Of a stretch of DNA of 64,000 nt, positions 42,201 through 54,609 are shown piece after piece. Within the stretch, counting starts at the first letter, position 1. The number at the start of each line of letters is the position of its first letter. A program made the position numbers and the translations under genes. The stretch is taken from assembly GCA_037833965.1 (NCBI GenBank), contig AP031357.1, positions 13,040,001 to 13,104,000 on the forward strand, read 5' to 3'. This stretch comes from Marchantia polymorpha subsp. ruderalis. Taxonomy: Eukaryota > Streptophyta > Marchantiopsida > Marchantiales > Marchantiaceae. The notes below the pieces were generated by a model. It saw nothing but the letters and a program-made list of their open reading frames with translations. It ran no database searches and was not told where the DNA came from.

Positions 42201-45200
42201 GACTTTGATTGTAAATTATCTCGTACGAACATATCACTTTGATCGTGAGTTTCATTGAGGTGGAATGGGAAAATGATTGTCGTGTCAGCATATTTAAAAA
42301 ATATGCTGAATTTTATCTTGGCATACAACATTTTCCATTCTCCAAAACCTCGACAGAGATCGATGCGATATCTTCTTCTTCAGTGAAAACAAACCCTATC
42401 ATAGACAGGCGTATAGAGTTTCACCACCCAGACGTGGATGCGTAACCCGCCAATTTTTGGTTCACGTCCAAAGTTTCATACTATAATATTTCATGGATTC
42501 TAAATCTGAGTCGAGAATGATACAAAGTCCATTGTTTTCTAGCCAGCAAAAGCTTCTGTGTCGCGAATCGCGAATCGCCATCTACTTCTCACTTCGGGTA
42601 ACTTGTAGTCAGCTTGCGCACGTGGATACAGTTCCGTAACTCTGCCGCAGTAAACATGGGGAATTTCCTCCGTTTCTCGTTAGCCTTTACTGTGACTTTC
42701 TGATTACCGTGGCATACTCTGTCAATGACGGCGTAGGCAGAGAAGTACGCGGTACGGAAGTGGCGAATATGGCGCGGACGGAAAGTGAAGTAAGGGTCGG
42801 CCGGAAATGATGGTCAAGCTTTGCGTAATATTAAAGCCTTTTGGAGCATGCCACAGTTCAATGTTTCCAGGTGGGTCAAAATTGGGTACAAGTTCGTTGA
42901 GATATCGCGATACTACGAGGTTTATAAAACAAGTTGTAATCGATAGGAATGACTCATGTCCATTCAAATGCTGTAGAAAAACGGGTGAAAGTATTGTAAA
43001 TTTTACAGGATAACATATTTTGTAGGGTCTAATACTTTAGGAATGTGAAGCCGATTATACGTTTCCAATTTTGCCTAAAGTTGCCTAGAGATCTTTTAAG
43101 GCCCATATATCTGTACAAATAGGTAGGAGTATAAAAACATTCCTCTTCAACTTGACGCAGTGTTTGGAATCCCTCTAGAGCAATGGACCTTTCAGCATGT
43201 ATGGAAATACTCTTAGTACTTTTAAGTGATTAAGTTGATGAACATGAAGGTAGAAATGGAAGGGATCTTTTACATGTTTTATTGATTTGTGCACATTTAT
43301 CACCCACTTGGCTCAACTACTTGGCAATAGTATCCTTAGTTGCCAAAACTTGAGGATGCTGACTTTCTGCCCCCACGCTCTCAGGATAGGTTTGTTGTTT
43401 ATTTCATTTCTCCAGTCTGGATTTATATGAAACGGAAAGCCTAGGTAGCGTGTATTCTTCATGGGAAGGAGACATACAGTCTACGTTAAGAAAGATCTTA
43501 AATTAAAACCCGCCTAAAATATCAATACTTTGTTTGCTGTCTATTTTTTAGTCTTTGTTGACTTCTATACGACTTTTTTTGTCAATTTGATATCGGATGA
43601 GTATCCTTGTTTTTGGCTAATTTTCTGAGATAGATTGTGAAGCTTTGATCAATCCAGCAAAACGGATGGTTATATTACATCATGCTATAAAAGTATGGCA
43701 TCAAACAGATACCACTTGGTTCGTATTAAATAACATTTCAATGAAAAATTTATCTCATTGCACCTGATTGGTTTGAGTTAACTCATGATAGTTTGACTCT
43801 AGTTAGTGAAGTTGGTTAAACTATCACTACATAATGACATTCGCGAAAGCCTTCGGTGATATTTTATAGTTTTAGCTGTAATAAACTTTATATTTTTGTG
43901 AATGTAGCCACAATGGCAAATCACATATATCCTTTGTGCGAGCATGTAACGACGAGTCTGTAAGCTCAACGTTTAGGAATTGACACTAACATGATCAAAG
44001 ACCTCGATTTTCAAATAATATGAAAAATAGAATAATCAATAATTATATATATATATATATATATGATCTTTTATCAATGAATGAATTTTACGAAACATAT
44101 AAAGTCATAAATTGTTAGTGGTGATATTCTTGCTTTTGTAAAGCTATCTCAAACTATCTTACAAGCATTTTAGCATCCATAATTACATACAAATATAATT
44201 TAAGAATAACAAGGAGACTTTTGTTTTGCATAAACTTAAACATTTGGAATTTGAATATCATTACTTTACTTGCAATCAATCAAAAACGGTAAATCAGTTA
44301 GAATCATTAATTTTTTTTAAACATTTCTACCTTTAAAGTTCAATAATCATTGCATTTGCAACAACACTTGATGATCCTATGTAAAATACAATATTAATTT
44401 ACATCTAATGAATTTTCAGATGAACCATCACTAATTCATATGAGATTTGCATCTCTATTTCATCATATAAAACATGACATTCATATAAAAATCTTAGAAA
44501 TTTATCTATATTTTTTAAATAAGAAAAATATTTTAACACACAATAAAATAAGGGGAATGTTTAAAAGACCACACAAATGGTTAAAACCACCACACTGAAA
44601 TCAAAGACGCGTCTCGTGGTCACATGACTTGTCAAAACAAATTTTTTTTCCCGCACAAGTCCAAGTATGAGTTGTGAGTGTGTTTTTGGCTCTCCCACTC
44701 CTTCCTGAGTAAAAAACATTGTCAGAGGTGATACTTCCATGGACACTGCCATTGCCCTACAACAAAGGATTGACGAGCTCAGATTGATGAAGACCACATG
44801 AAGAATGTTCGATTACAAGCAATTGCACTTCTAGCTCTTCAAGATGTGGTCGTTTTAACATTTTCTAAAATAACATAGTACCAAAATGCGAATATTGAAG
44901 ATTTATTTCGTTGATCTAGCCAATAAAAAACTTATTTGAATCACATTCTTCATTCAAAAGATAAAAATGATGAAGAATATGACAATTTAAAAAAAATCAA
45001 AAAATAAAAAGGCAATAAATCTATATACATACTTCTTTATTTAAATAAATTTGACATGCCAATCATAGTTATTTTTATATTTTAATTATTAGTGACAAGC
45101 CTATGATACAAGTTGTTAATTAATCCAAAAAAATGAAATGTTGGTAGATTAGAAAAAGAGTAAAAATAAAGATGTATTTATGGACATAGAGTTTAACATC

Positions 45201-46950
45201 ATATGATTTCAAATGCCATATATATATATATATACATATATACATGCAATATTTAATTGATAGGTGAAACATCTTTATATCAAGAGATTAAGATATCATC
45301 ATATTACATTTACAATATGAAACTTCTTAACTCGCTTGGTGTCTTACAAATATTACCTGCTATACACTCTCTATCATAGACATGCTACTCACACAACACA
45401 ATGCTAAAAAATATCAAATATCAAAACACATGACATTTTAAAACTTGGTAAAGTTGAAGATTAATATTATTATTACTTATGATATGCAATGATAAAACAT
45501 ATGATAGATATAATAAATCCAAAAATTAAACAAGTTCTTTTTTCATGTATTGAAAAAACGAAAATGAAGTTTTATAAAATTGATTTAAATGATTCATTTA
45601 GATATCAAATATTTTTTTAAAAATTTCATTTAAATCTATTAAGCTCCATTGGACAGAGTTGAGAATTTTAAAAATAGATATTTTTAAATATTATTGCAAG
45701 AAAATAATTGTATATTTGTAACTATTTAAACATTTGATTATAATAAAATAAATTTCGATAATAGGATGATTGTCTATATCGCCGCACTGTGTTTCTTTTA
45801 TTATCTGTTGGTTGTGTGGATTTTGAGTTCGAGAATCTGCATGTAAATTATAATTAAAATATTAAAATAGTAGCAAAAAGCAGAGAAATATTTTGATGGC
45901 GTACAAATTTTATTTTCAATACATTGTTGATGTTTAACCCGGTTTCGGGTTAACTCCTGGTTAGCAAACTGTTCCTAGGTGTCAAGTTAGCTGTCGGTAA
46001 ATACCTCAACAATCATGAGTTTATTTGTACTAGATAGGTGGAATAGAAATAAATGTGAAGATTAAAATTAACATAACATCACAATAACTAAATATGGTTA
46101 CCATGCTTGACAAGATGATGGTCATAAAAAATCCAAGATATGAATCAAAGAAAGATTGTTAAATTCATAACTAAGACTTTGGATAAATCTTATTACTGTG
46201 ATAATATTTGATTAGATTAGGGTTGCAAAAATATAAACATAAGCTACGGTTATATGGTGTATGAAGCAGATAAGCTTTGCTTTTAAAGTTTTGGTATGGT
46301 CAACTTTCTTTTACTTTACAATTGCTCCAAATTAAGTCCACGATACTCCTCCAAATCAATTGCAAGTGATGTAAGGTGAACTCTGTAATATATGGTTTAT
46401 ATGCATGAAGTCTTATCTGGTCAACATCTATAGTCTATCATCATCATCTCTCATCTATATCTATCATCAATACACTAACTTGTCTGCTTAAATTCGAAGA
46501 TTTTATCAATATATAACTGCATTTTGATAAACTTGTAATTTATTGAAAAGACACAGCGTTCAGTATATAATGATGTATACTCTACTTTCGTATTTTTAAG
46601 AAACATAATCTAAGATAAATCATCTCGTCTTAGACATTTAAACAAATCATTGTGCTTATGAGAAACTTATTTTGTTTTCAATTTTTTTGGACTAGTTATC
46701 CACAATGAAAATTTCTAATATATTTAATACATTTTCTCTGAAGTGGACTGATACGAAAAATATAAATCCATGAAAAGTGAAACCCATCAAATTATTACAA
46801 GAATTCAAGTTATATTATAATTTGAATTCATATAATATACAAAACTTGATTGTTGATGTCTCACATGGTATTTCAGAAATAATGGGGAAACATATCAGCG
46901 CTTCTGACATGGATGAAATCATAGGAGCAAAATGTTGCCAGACCCCAATA
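42200..46950. other. Intergenic, mostly AT-rich (43-46.9 kb)
   Basis: Two (TA)n runs lie at about 44043-44064 and 45217-45234. At 42.72-43.01 kb both strands are open over about 70-80 codons with no recognised motif. The AT-rich remainder has no readable gene or transposon domain. Confidence 0.45.
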
Positions 46951-49900
46951 GCAAGAACCCAGAAGTTTGATAAATTAGTGTGTTTTTGTTTTCTGGACTC
47001 GTTAAATTAAGAACTCTAGGACAGTGGACGCAGATACATAGTTCAGTAGTTCTTCAGTGTGCACAGAACGGAAGAACATTCTCACGTCAAAAGGCCGGAA
47101 AAGGAAATCCGGCCGCAATACGTGTCTCGGCAGCGAGGCTAACGCGGCGCTGTTGGTTCCAAGTACTCTGTACTGCCTATCCAGATGTACACAAATTCGG
47201 AATCAGAACGAATATTTCGGCCTTTCGGTGCAGAGTGACACCTATACCGCCCACGGGAAAACTATGTCGAGCCCCTTCCGACGTGGTGGGTGACCACGAC
47301 GACACGTGGACAGACGGGTAACTACAGTTACTGATCCCGGGGCCTTGCTTGCCCGTGAAACGGTTGGCATCAAAAGGTCTCGGAGCAGTTGGGGGACGAG
47401 GAATTCAACAGTTCGAAAGGCCCGGCGAAAAGTCGGGCCCAGCGCGAGCCAGCGAGCTAGGGAGGGCCTGCAAAAGCAAAGCAACGCAAAGCTCTGGAGC
47501 TCCTGGTTCGCATTATCCTACGCAGGGTCCTACTTGCGCTCACTAGTCGTCATGTGACGACATGCAAGCCCGGCAAATGCAATTTGTTCCATCACGAGAG
47601 GGACATAACTCGCTTGCTTGCTTGTGTGCGAGGACGGGGTTTTGTTTTTGGCTCGAAAGGAACGGATTTGCGTAGCAGGGTCTGGTGTTTCGAGGAAGTC
47701 CACGACAGGACCAGCTATTGGCCCCGCATTAAATAATATGATGCATGTTTGTGACCATTTTCGGGAGCAAATGATTTCCAGCCCCTCCCTCCCCAGCCCT
47801 TCATTCGTCTTCAGAGCAAATGGTGCAAAGTGTGTTCAGATCGTCGTTCAGGTTTCGTTCAGACCATCGCCGGGTGCAGTCGGGATTCATGCTCACGGAA
47901 GTCCTTGTGATCGGTCCCATGCCAAACTCGAAGCCCTTTCTGTTGAGCTAATAAGACCACGTGCCACCACAAATTCGTCCTGAGCAATGCACACACACGT
48001 AACGTAGCGAGAGCCTTAGGTGTTTGTCAGCTATGAAGGACATTGACATGCTTGTTGGGAAGGTCGAGTACTCAACTGGCTAGCAGGAGGCAGGCAGGCA
48101 GGCAGGGAGGGAGGGAGGCAGGGAGGCAGGCAGAGGCAGAGGCAGGCAGGGCGGGCAGGATAGGCAGGCTACTACTAATGAGCAGGTCAATCGCCCAAAA
48201 GCCGAAAAGATATGGTTCTAATCATACTCCAAAAGGTGGAAAGGAGCTTAAATATAACACTCGCCATGTAGTACGCCGGGCGAGAGCTTAGGGATGGACG
48301 ACTAGGTAGGCCTAGTGATGGCGGATATATATATCTTTGCATCGATTCCAACAAGTGTGGACTGGAGGCGTGGCTGTAGCGCAGGGTGTGAGGGTTCTTT
48401 CGCGGTAGGACATGATACAGCGATAATGATGATGGTGATGATGGCGATGATGATATTCATTTGGGCTGCAGCTGCTGCTGCTGCTACTTTATGTTGGAGG
48501 AATTTCAGATAGTTGTCCGAAGAAACCTGTTTGGTGCTGTGCTGTGCGGTGCGACTCGTGGCTCGGAAGGTCGTCCGAACAACTTTTGCAGCTCGAGTAC
48601 TTTGAGGACGATATCTTTCATGCATATCAAGAAAGCGCGGCGTTCTCTCACACGAGGCTGCCATTAGTTCTTTCGCTGCGATCGGACAGAGGGCAAAACA
48701 AAGCGCTTCCGAGGATCCGGAGGAGCAACAAATTCGTGCTCAACAGAATCGCGTGTCCACACGTCGTCGGGGCCCTCGATCATTAATCTATTTGGCCCGA
48801 ATACTGTAACACCCTGCGCTTTCGTTCTCCCGTCAATCATACGAAGCGGAAACTAATAATTTGACCGAGCCGAGGCACCTTTTGGTATTGAATGGCCCAT
48901 CTCAGTCACCGATGATGACTGCTCCATGGATAGAATGACGAACAGGCCGGGGCTTGCAATCATCAACGTGGACCCTCATACGGATGAGTTGCCAAACCTC
49001 GCGCTCGCTGCTTTAGGCGTACCCAATGCTTTCTTGACTTTTGGAACCCTTGCGTTTGGCAGCTCTCGATGCAAGCGTCCTCGATCGCTCTGAGTAGAGT
49101 CCGCCATACATGAATGTCCGTCCCGATCCTTGACTCGAGCAGAGAGCGAGCTAGCTAGCTAGCTAGCCTAAGACGGCCAGAAAGATCATCACATACATCG
49201 GACGAGGAGCTGCTGCAGTGAAGTTCGAGGAAATTGGCCATGATGGCTTGCCAAGGAGCGCGAGCTCGTTCGGAGGTTTGCTGCAGGTTCGAGAAATCCG
49301 AGTCAGAGTCTACGGGTTGTTAGATACTACGAGCTCATGCATACAAACCGTACGCACTCCCTCGAGTCCGTCGAGTCAACAGATCGAGGTCTGATCAGGA
49401 CAAGGCGACGGAGTTGTTGTCCACTCCGGTCTGATCTTCTTCGCCGATTGAGACGCAAGCTCACGGAGAGATGGCCCTCTGCTTCTTCTCTCACGGAAGG
49501 AATTGGGAAGGGGGGCAGGCAGCAGCAGCAGCAGCAGGTCGATTTTGTTCTCCTTCTGTGCCAGCGTGCGTCCCTCCCTCCCTCCCTCCCTCGCGTGGAG
49601 GGCCCCGACGGGTCCCACCTTTCTAAATTCGCAGCTCGGACTGTACATGTCGAGGTGGATGAAGCAAATCTAAAACGAACGAGAAACGAAAGGTCGAGAC
49701 CTTCCATCCATCCAAGCATCCATCCGGGGGCTGGCTGAATCCCACTTCGCCATGTGCAAAACATGGCGGAGTTGGATTCGGGGCTACCGAGAAAGAATTG
49801 CGTGTGTACCAGCGCGAATGGCAAGGACCCCAGCCCCAGCTCAGCTCAGCTCAGCTCTGGAGCCCGAGCTCAAACACGCACTCATTCCCCGGGCACTTGG

Positions 49901-50400
49901 TTCGCAACGAAGCTCGAAAAGGCGTGGCAGCAGAGTTCGGAGTGCCCATCGGACATCGTCGCATCCTGCTGCGGCCAAAGTCGCTTGTCATGTACGCCCA
50001 GGTTTGAGCTCGGTAGATTGCGATGCTCGATCGGAATTCTGTAGGTCTTTGTTGTGACCCGGGTGGGTAAATGATTTGCCGAGTGCAGCAGATCTCGAAA
50101 GCTTTTTGAGCCCAGCAAAATCTTGACGTTTCCTGCGGCGACTACCGACGAGCGTCATGTGGCCTCGCAACTGTACATTGGCCCCGGAGAAGAATGAACC
50201 AGAAACCCACAAATCAAACAAGAGCCAGAGGATCGGTTTCGCTCGGAGATGCTACACTATGCTCCGAGCTAGGCCTCGGATGGAAGGAAGGCAGTGTCTG
50301 AGACTCGCCTTTGTAAGATTGTATACCATGCGCGGATCGATGGATGGTGTACGAGCCAGATAGAGCCTAGCCCATGCACTGACTAGCTCGGTAACCATCT
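46950..50400. other. GC-rich block with many microsatellites, no recognised gene
   Basis: Simple repeats: AGGC/AGGG tetranucleotides (about 48089-48165), (GATGATG)n near 48428-48455, (CTG)n near 48470-48484, (AGCT)n near 49150-49167, (CAG)n near 49517-49537, (TCCC)n near 49570-49592 and (AGCTC)n near 49837-49857. Open frames up to 165 codons overlap on both strands and have no domain. Confidence 0.45.
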
Positions 50401-51472
50401 CCAAATTTCTTATTCGTTCATGGAGCCGACTGCCCGGTCTGGAGACGTGGAAAGGTCCGAATTACTCGAGATCGAGCATCTGACCCGAGCATGAAGAGGA
50501 TCACGCAAGCACTGATTCGACAGTAGCCCCCAACATTCGTCGAGTCTGGTCTTTAAATCTGGGTAGGGAGGAAGGGACGAACCACCAGCCTGGGAAGAAT
50601 TGATGACCCACCAGCATGCACCTCCCTACGGAATTTCCCACCTAATCCTAGGCTGCTGTGAATAGTCTGCAGCATCTGCAGAACAATTGCAGGTGCGTCT
50701 CCAAGATGTTCGTGTACAGATCTGAGTTGTTGCAAGCTCTGTATCAATCCAGTGCTGTCTGTCTGGTATTACTACGCCGCTCATTACGCTTGAATATCTT
50801 CGAGTCGAGACATTCGGATGGTCTCTCGGTTCTTCGAATGCCATACACCACGGCGAAACCTCTGCCACCAAAGCGCCACAACTGTCGATTCTTCGATTCA
50901 TGGCGTTCTACGGTTGGATCGCCACGCCAGTACCTCTCTGCCATACCAGTTGTCTTGCGACTTCTCACCCCAGAGATTTTGTTCGCTGACCCCAGTGACG
51001 ACCTTCATGGTCAATACTGGAGCCGCTTCGTAGGTCGGTGATCATTGATCTTAAAATCCGATCTTCAATCCTGCTATCAAGGAATTATATCTCATTCCCG
51101 TACGGCTGCAGAAAACGCATCGCGCCTTTATGTCCCATGTCCAGTTCAGAGGGCTAGAAAAGCCATGAAAATTCTGAAACAAATTGACTGCTAGCAAATG
51201 GATTACAATCTGAGCTGAGCTGAGCTGTCTACCTTGAGGTAACACTAGTTTGGTACAGTTACCGTAGTAGCTTGCGGGGTGTGTCAACAAATGGCTTACG
51301 GTGTGGCGTACAACATAAATTCGGTGGCGTAAAAGGCTCAATATGTACTACGTCGTGTGCTGTGGGAGTCCAGTTGGACGATAATTGTTGCAGAAAATGT
51401 GGCTTGAACTTCAGAGGATCACTTGGAACAATGTTTTGGAAAACTCAGACTTGTGAAGATAAGTGGCGGACA

Positions 51473-51506
51473 GCTTATGGGCGAGGCCGTGGGCCTGCCC
51501 ATAAGC
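51473..51506. repeat. 15-bp imperfect hairpin
   Basis: GCTTATGGGC (51473-51482) pairs with GCCCATAAGC (51497-51506). Inside it AGGCC (51484-51488) pairs with GGCCT (51492-51496) around a 3-nt loop, with one bulged G at 51483. Confidence 0.9.
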
Positions 51507-54500
51507 GTTATACAATCTCTGATTTGTTTAAAATATACCAATGACACCAGAAAGACATTGAGAGCTGAGGGTCTTCCTTAATGTTTCTTCTACTCTTAGA
51601 GTGAGATAGATTGAAAAGATACACGGTTTTCTTCAAAAATTGCAACAATCATAAAACGAATGGTATGTTTCCATCTGAAGAGACCTTGTCTGATAATTAC
51701 TTAATTACATCATTGAGACTACTGTTAGCAGGAAGACAGGGGAGTGTTGGCCCATTGAACACTATATTGTCTGACCTTTCCTCAGCTGCAGCTCAGTTGG
51801 GTGCAATGTGTCACAGGGAATGTGCACTTACAGGAGTCTGGATTCGAACATCTGTCATGATGTCCATTAACTGGGTGCCTCGTCTTATCCACGTATGCTC
51901 TAGCGTGTCTCATGTCTTGCATGTTGTCTCGTTTTCGTCTCATCTTAAACAAACTTCTTTCAATAACGCATCATCACGCCCACGCGTGACCTCCAGTAAT
52001 TGATTTGACCTCCTATGTGAACTAAGTCAGATAGATTGACTTCTTTCACACACGAAGTAGTTTCACGTGAATCCTCCTCAAGGTCACACGTAGCGTGCGT
52101 GCTTTTATGATGAATATTCCACATGCAACATGACAAACTTTTATTAAAAAAAATTTCAAACCGAAGTGTTCGATGATTGCCTTTTCCAGACCAATTCCGA
52201 AATTGGATGCAGATTCATATTCCTTCGAAAACTTCCAAAAGTTTCATACTTTTGTCCAGTAAGGAACTGAACAAGATGTCATTGTTCTTCAAAGTTTCTC
52301 TCTCCGGGTTTCACAGATTTTGCTTCGGGTCATTGGGTCTTGTTTTTGTAAACCTTGTCCAGGATGCTTGTGTCAAGATTCTCTTTGTTTTGGATCTCGA
52401 TCAGTCAAAATCCCTTCTCCCGGTATCGTAGAGAAGATCTTGAACAGGCTACCCTCACATTGTCCGTCTGAAAATTTGTTTCTTTTTCATTTATATCGAA
52501 CAACTTCTTTTATCTCGTATGAATCCTTGGTGTACTTCCATCGATGCAACCTGTGCGTCAGGAGCAATTTTAAGTTTTGATTTAAATTTTTAAGGCTATT
52601 TGTTGATGTCATCTTCACAAAAGTGTGCATAATTTCTGAAATGAAATTGGTGATAAAACTCTTATTCTGCATAAAAAAAACAAATCATTTACAGATCATT
52701 TCAATGTGAACCTTGGAATTCGCAAATGCCTCTGCTCATGTGACACTACTGCTGTACAAATTTGGACTTTACCCTCATGAATAATTTGAAAATCACCAGG
52801 CAACATGTACGGCCTCGTTTTTGCTTGCATCCTGAGGCATGTTTTCGATGGTTTTGGTCATCCTGATGACCCCCCTTCCATGTAAGGCATTGTGAATAAG
52901 AAGAGGAAAAGTTGAGATGGACACTGACGAAATGTAGCTCTGCAGTGGGTGAACGCGAGTAATTACGGTCGCTGTCAGGGAGTTGAAAACTGCGAATGTA
53001 CCGTGTCCTAAAAAAGGACGATTATAGGCTGTCTCTGTGTCAGTAGAGGACAATTTATGGGGCTAAGCACGAGTAGCAACAAAACAGGGAAAGAGAGGCA
53101 TGTGCCTGGAGCGCTTCTTGTCTGTGTCAACACTGTCCACTACAAGTATGGACGATGTTGTATCAGGCGTCCTCACGTGAAGCAGATACAGAGTGCGAGA
53201 GGCGGATCTGGATAAGCTCATGTCAGAAGTCCTTCGATGAAACTTTACAAAGTAGACTTCTGCAGAGCATCGTTCAAAATAGCTACACATTCGTCGCTTG
53301 TGACATGGAAGCATCTTGATGATTTATCAACTTATCCTAAAGTTTCATGGAGATGATTCTCTGCAGACCTTGATTCTCCACATCGTTCTTCCTTTCATGC
53401 CTTCTGGAATCAGAGCTCCTACTTTCACCTCCTGACCATTGCTAAATGCCTCTCGAACTCAGACATATCTTTATGGGTTTTGTCATCAATAGTAAAGAAA
53501 TTAACATCACTCTTGATCCACGATGGAATCTTCTGAATCCAGTTTCCGATAAGTAAAACCAAAGTGCAGGTTTGGGACCTTTGCATACCAGATGACAGAT
53601 TCTGTATATGATTTCGAGCAAGGTGTCCAAGCCGATGTGATTTTATGTGGGCGTTGAAGAGGAAGTGTCAGCCAATCATTTTGTATAGTGCCCACTTCAT
53701 CATCACTATATCAGTTCGAAACTTCAAACTGTGGCAGAATTATCTACATAAAATGCCCCGAGTACGTATCTGGTCGTCGAAAATTTAAGGCGTATGTTGA
53801 ACTCTGAATGTTTCTGTAAATATCAGCTTCGTAGTGGCCAGTTTACAGCGGCCAAAAAGTGAGTAGCTGTACAGCTCGACTTCATCGCCACCATAATACT
53901 GTGTCGTTGAATGTTATATCTTCAATACGTAGAACTGCCTGAAGCACCTCTACGTAGACTGACAACCAGAAGGTTAAGAGTCGGAAGCTTTATAGTGGTA
54001 GCATTCAAGAGGAATATAATTTGATATCAGCATTAATCAGTGGTCTCGTGACAAGTGTTCAACTTGGCTTGGAAGCACCAACTCATGGATACATAAAGAT
54101 TCCAATCATTCAAATGAAACTGCTTCCATGTGGAGCCGGGAACCTGAAAAGACAGGACGAAATCAACTATCAAACAGATTTCAGGAAGACCCTGTGTAGG
54201 TGCCACTCAGCCTTCTAAACTACAGTGAGTTGACAAGGTTCATGTGCTCTACTCATTTGATACTGCTGTAGAATGTCAGACTGTAGCGGTGATGTCTAGC
54301 TGATATTGACACATGTTTGATGCAACGGAGTATATAGACGGGCTTACTTAGGCCTCTAGAAATGGTGATGCCTTCTGAAAATTGAGGTGAGTGTGCTGAG
54401 TTCCAGTGCCGTTTGGTGATGAAGATTGTTTGGATGTACAGTGATACACTCAACTTTTCTACAGCTTCCACGTTCTCTTACATTTATCATAATTCTATAC

Positions 54501-54566
54501 TCAGCCATATGACCTCTCTGATGGCCTTCTGTAGGATGATTACCACACAGGTTACAGGTATGAAAG

Positions 54567-54609
54567 GTAACCCTCAGGAGTAACTCTTAGGAGTTCTCCT
54601 AAGGGTTAC
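54567..54609. repeat. 43-nt hairpin, 14-bp outer stem
   Basis: GTAACCCTCAGGAG (54567-54580) pairs with CTCCTAAGGGTTAC (54596-54609) with one mismatch that is a G:U or A:C pair depending on strand. Within the loop, AACTC and GAGTT can extend the stem by 5 bp after a bulge. Confidence 0.88.

Noticed and set aside
42722..43013. Opposing open frames of 81 and 68 codons
   Set aside because: The peptides look non-random on both strands, but I recognise no family and cannot choose a strand.
49327..49824. 165-codon open frame (-) with a poly-Cys run
   Set aside because: The Cys run is a translated CAG repeat and the frame is otherwise low complexity.
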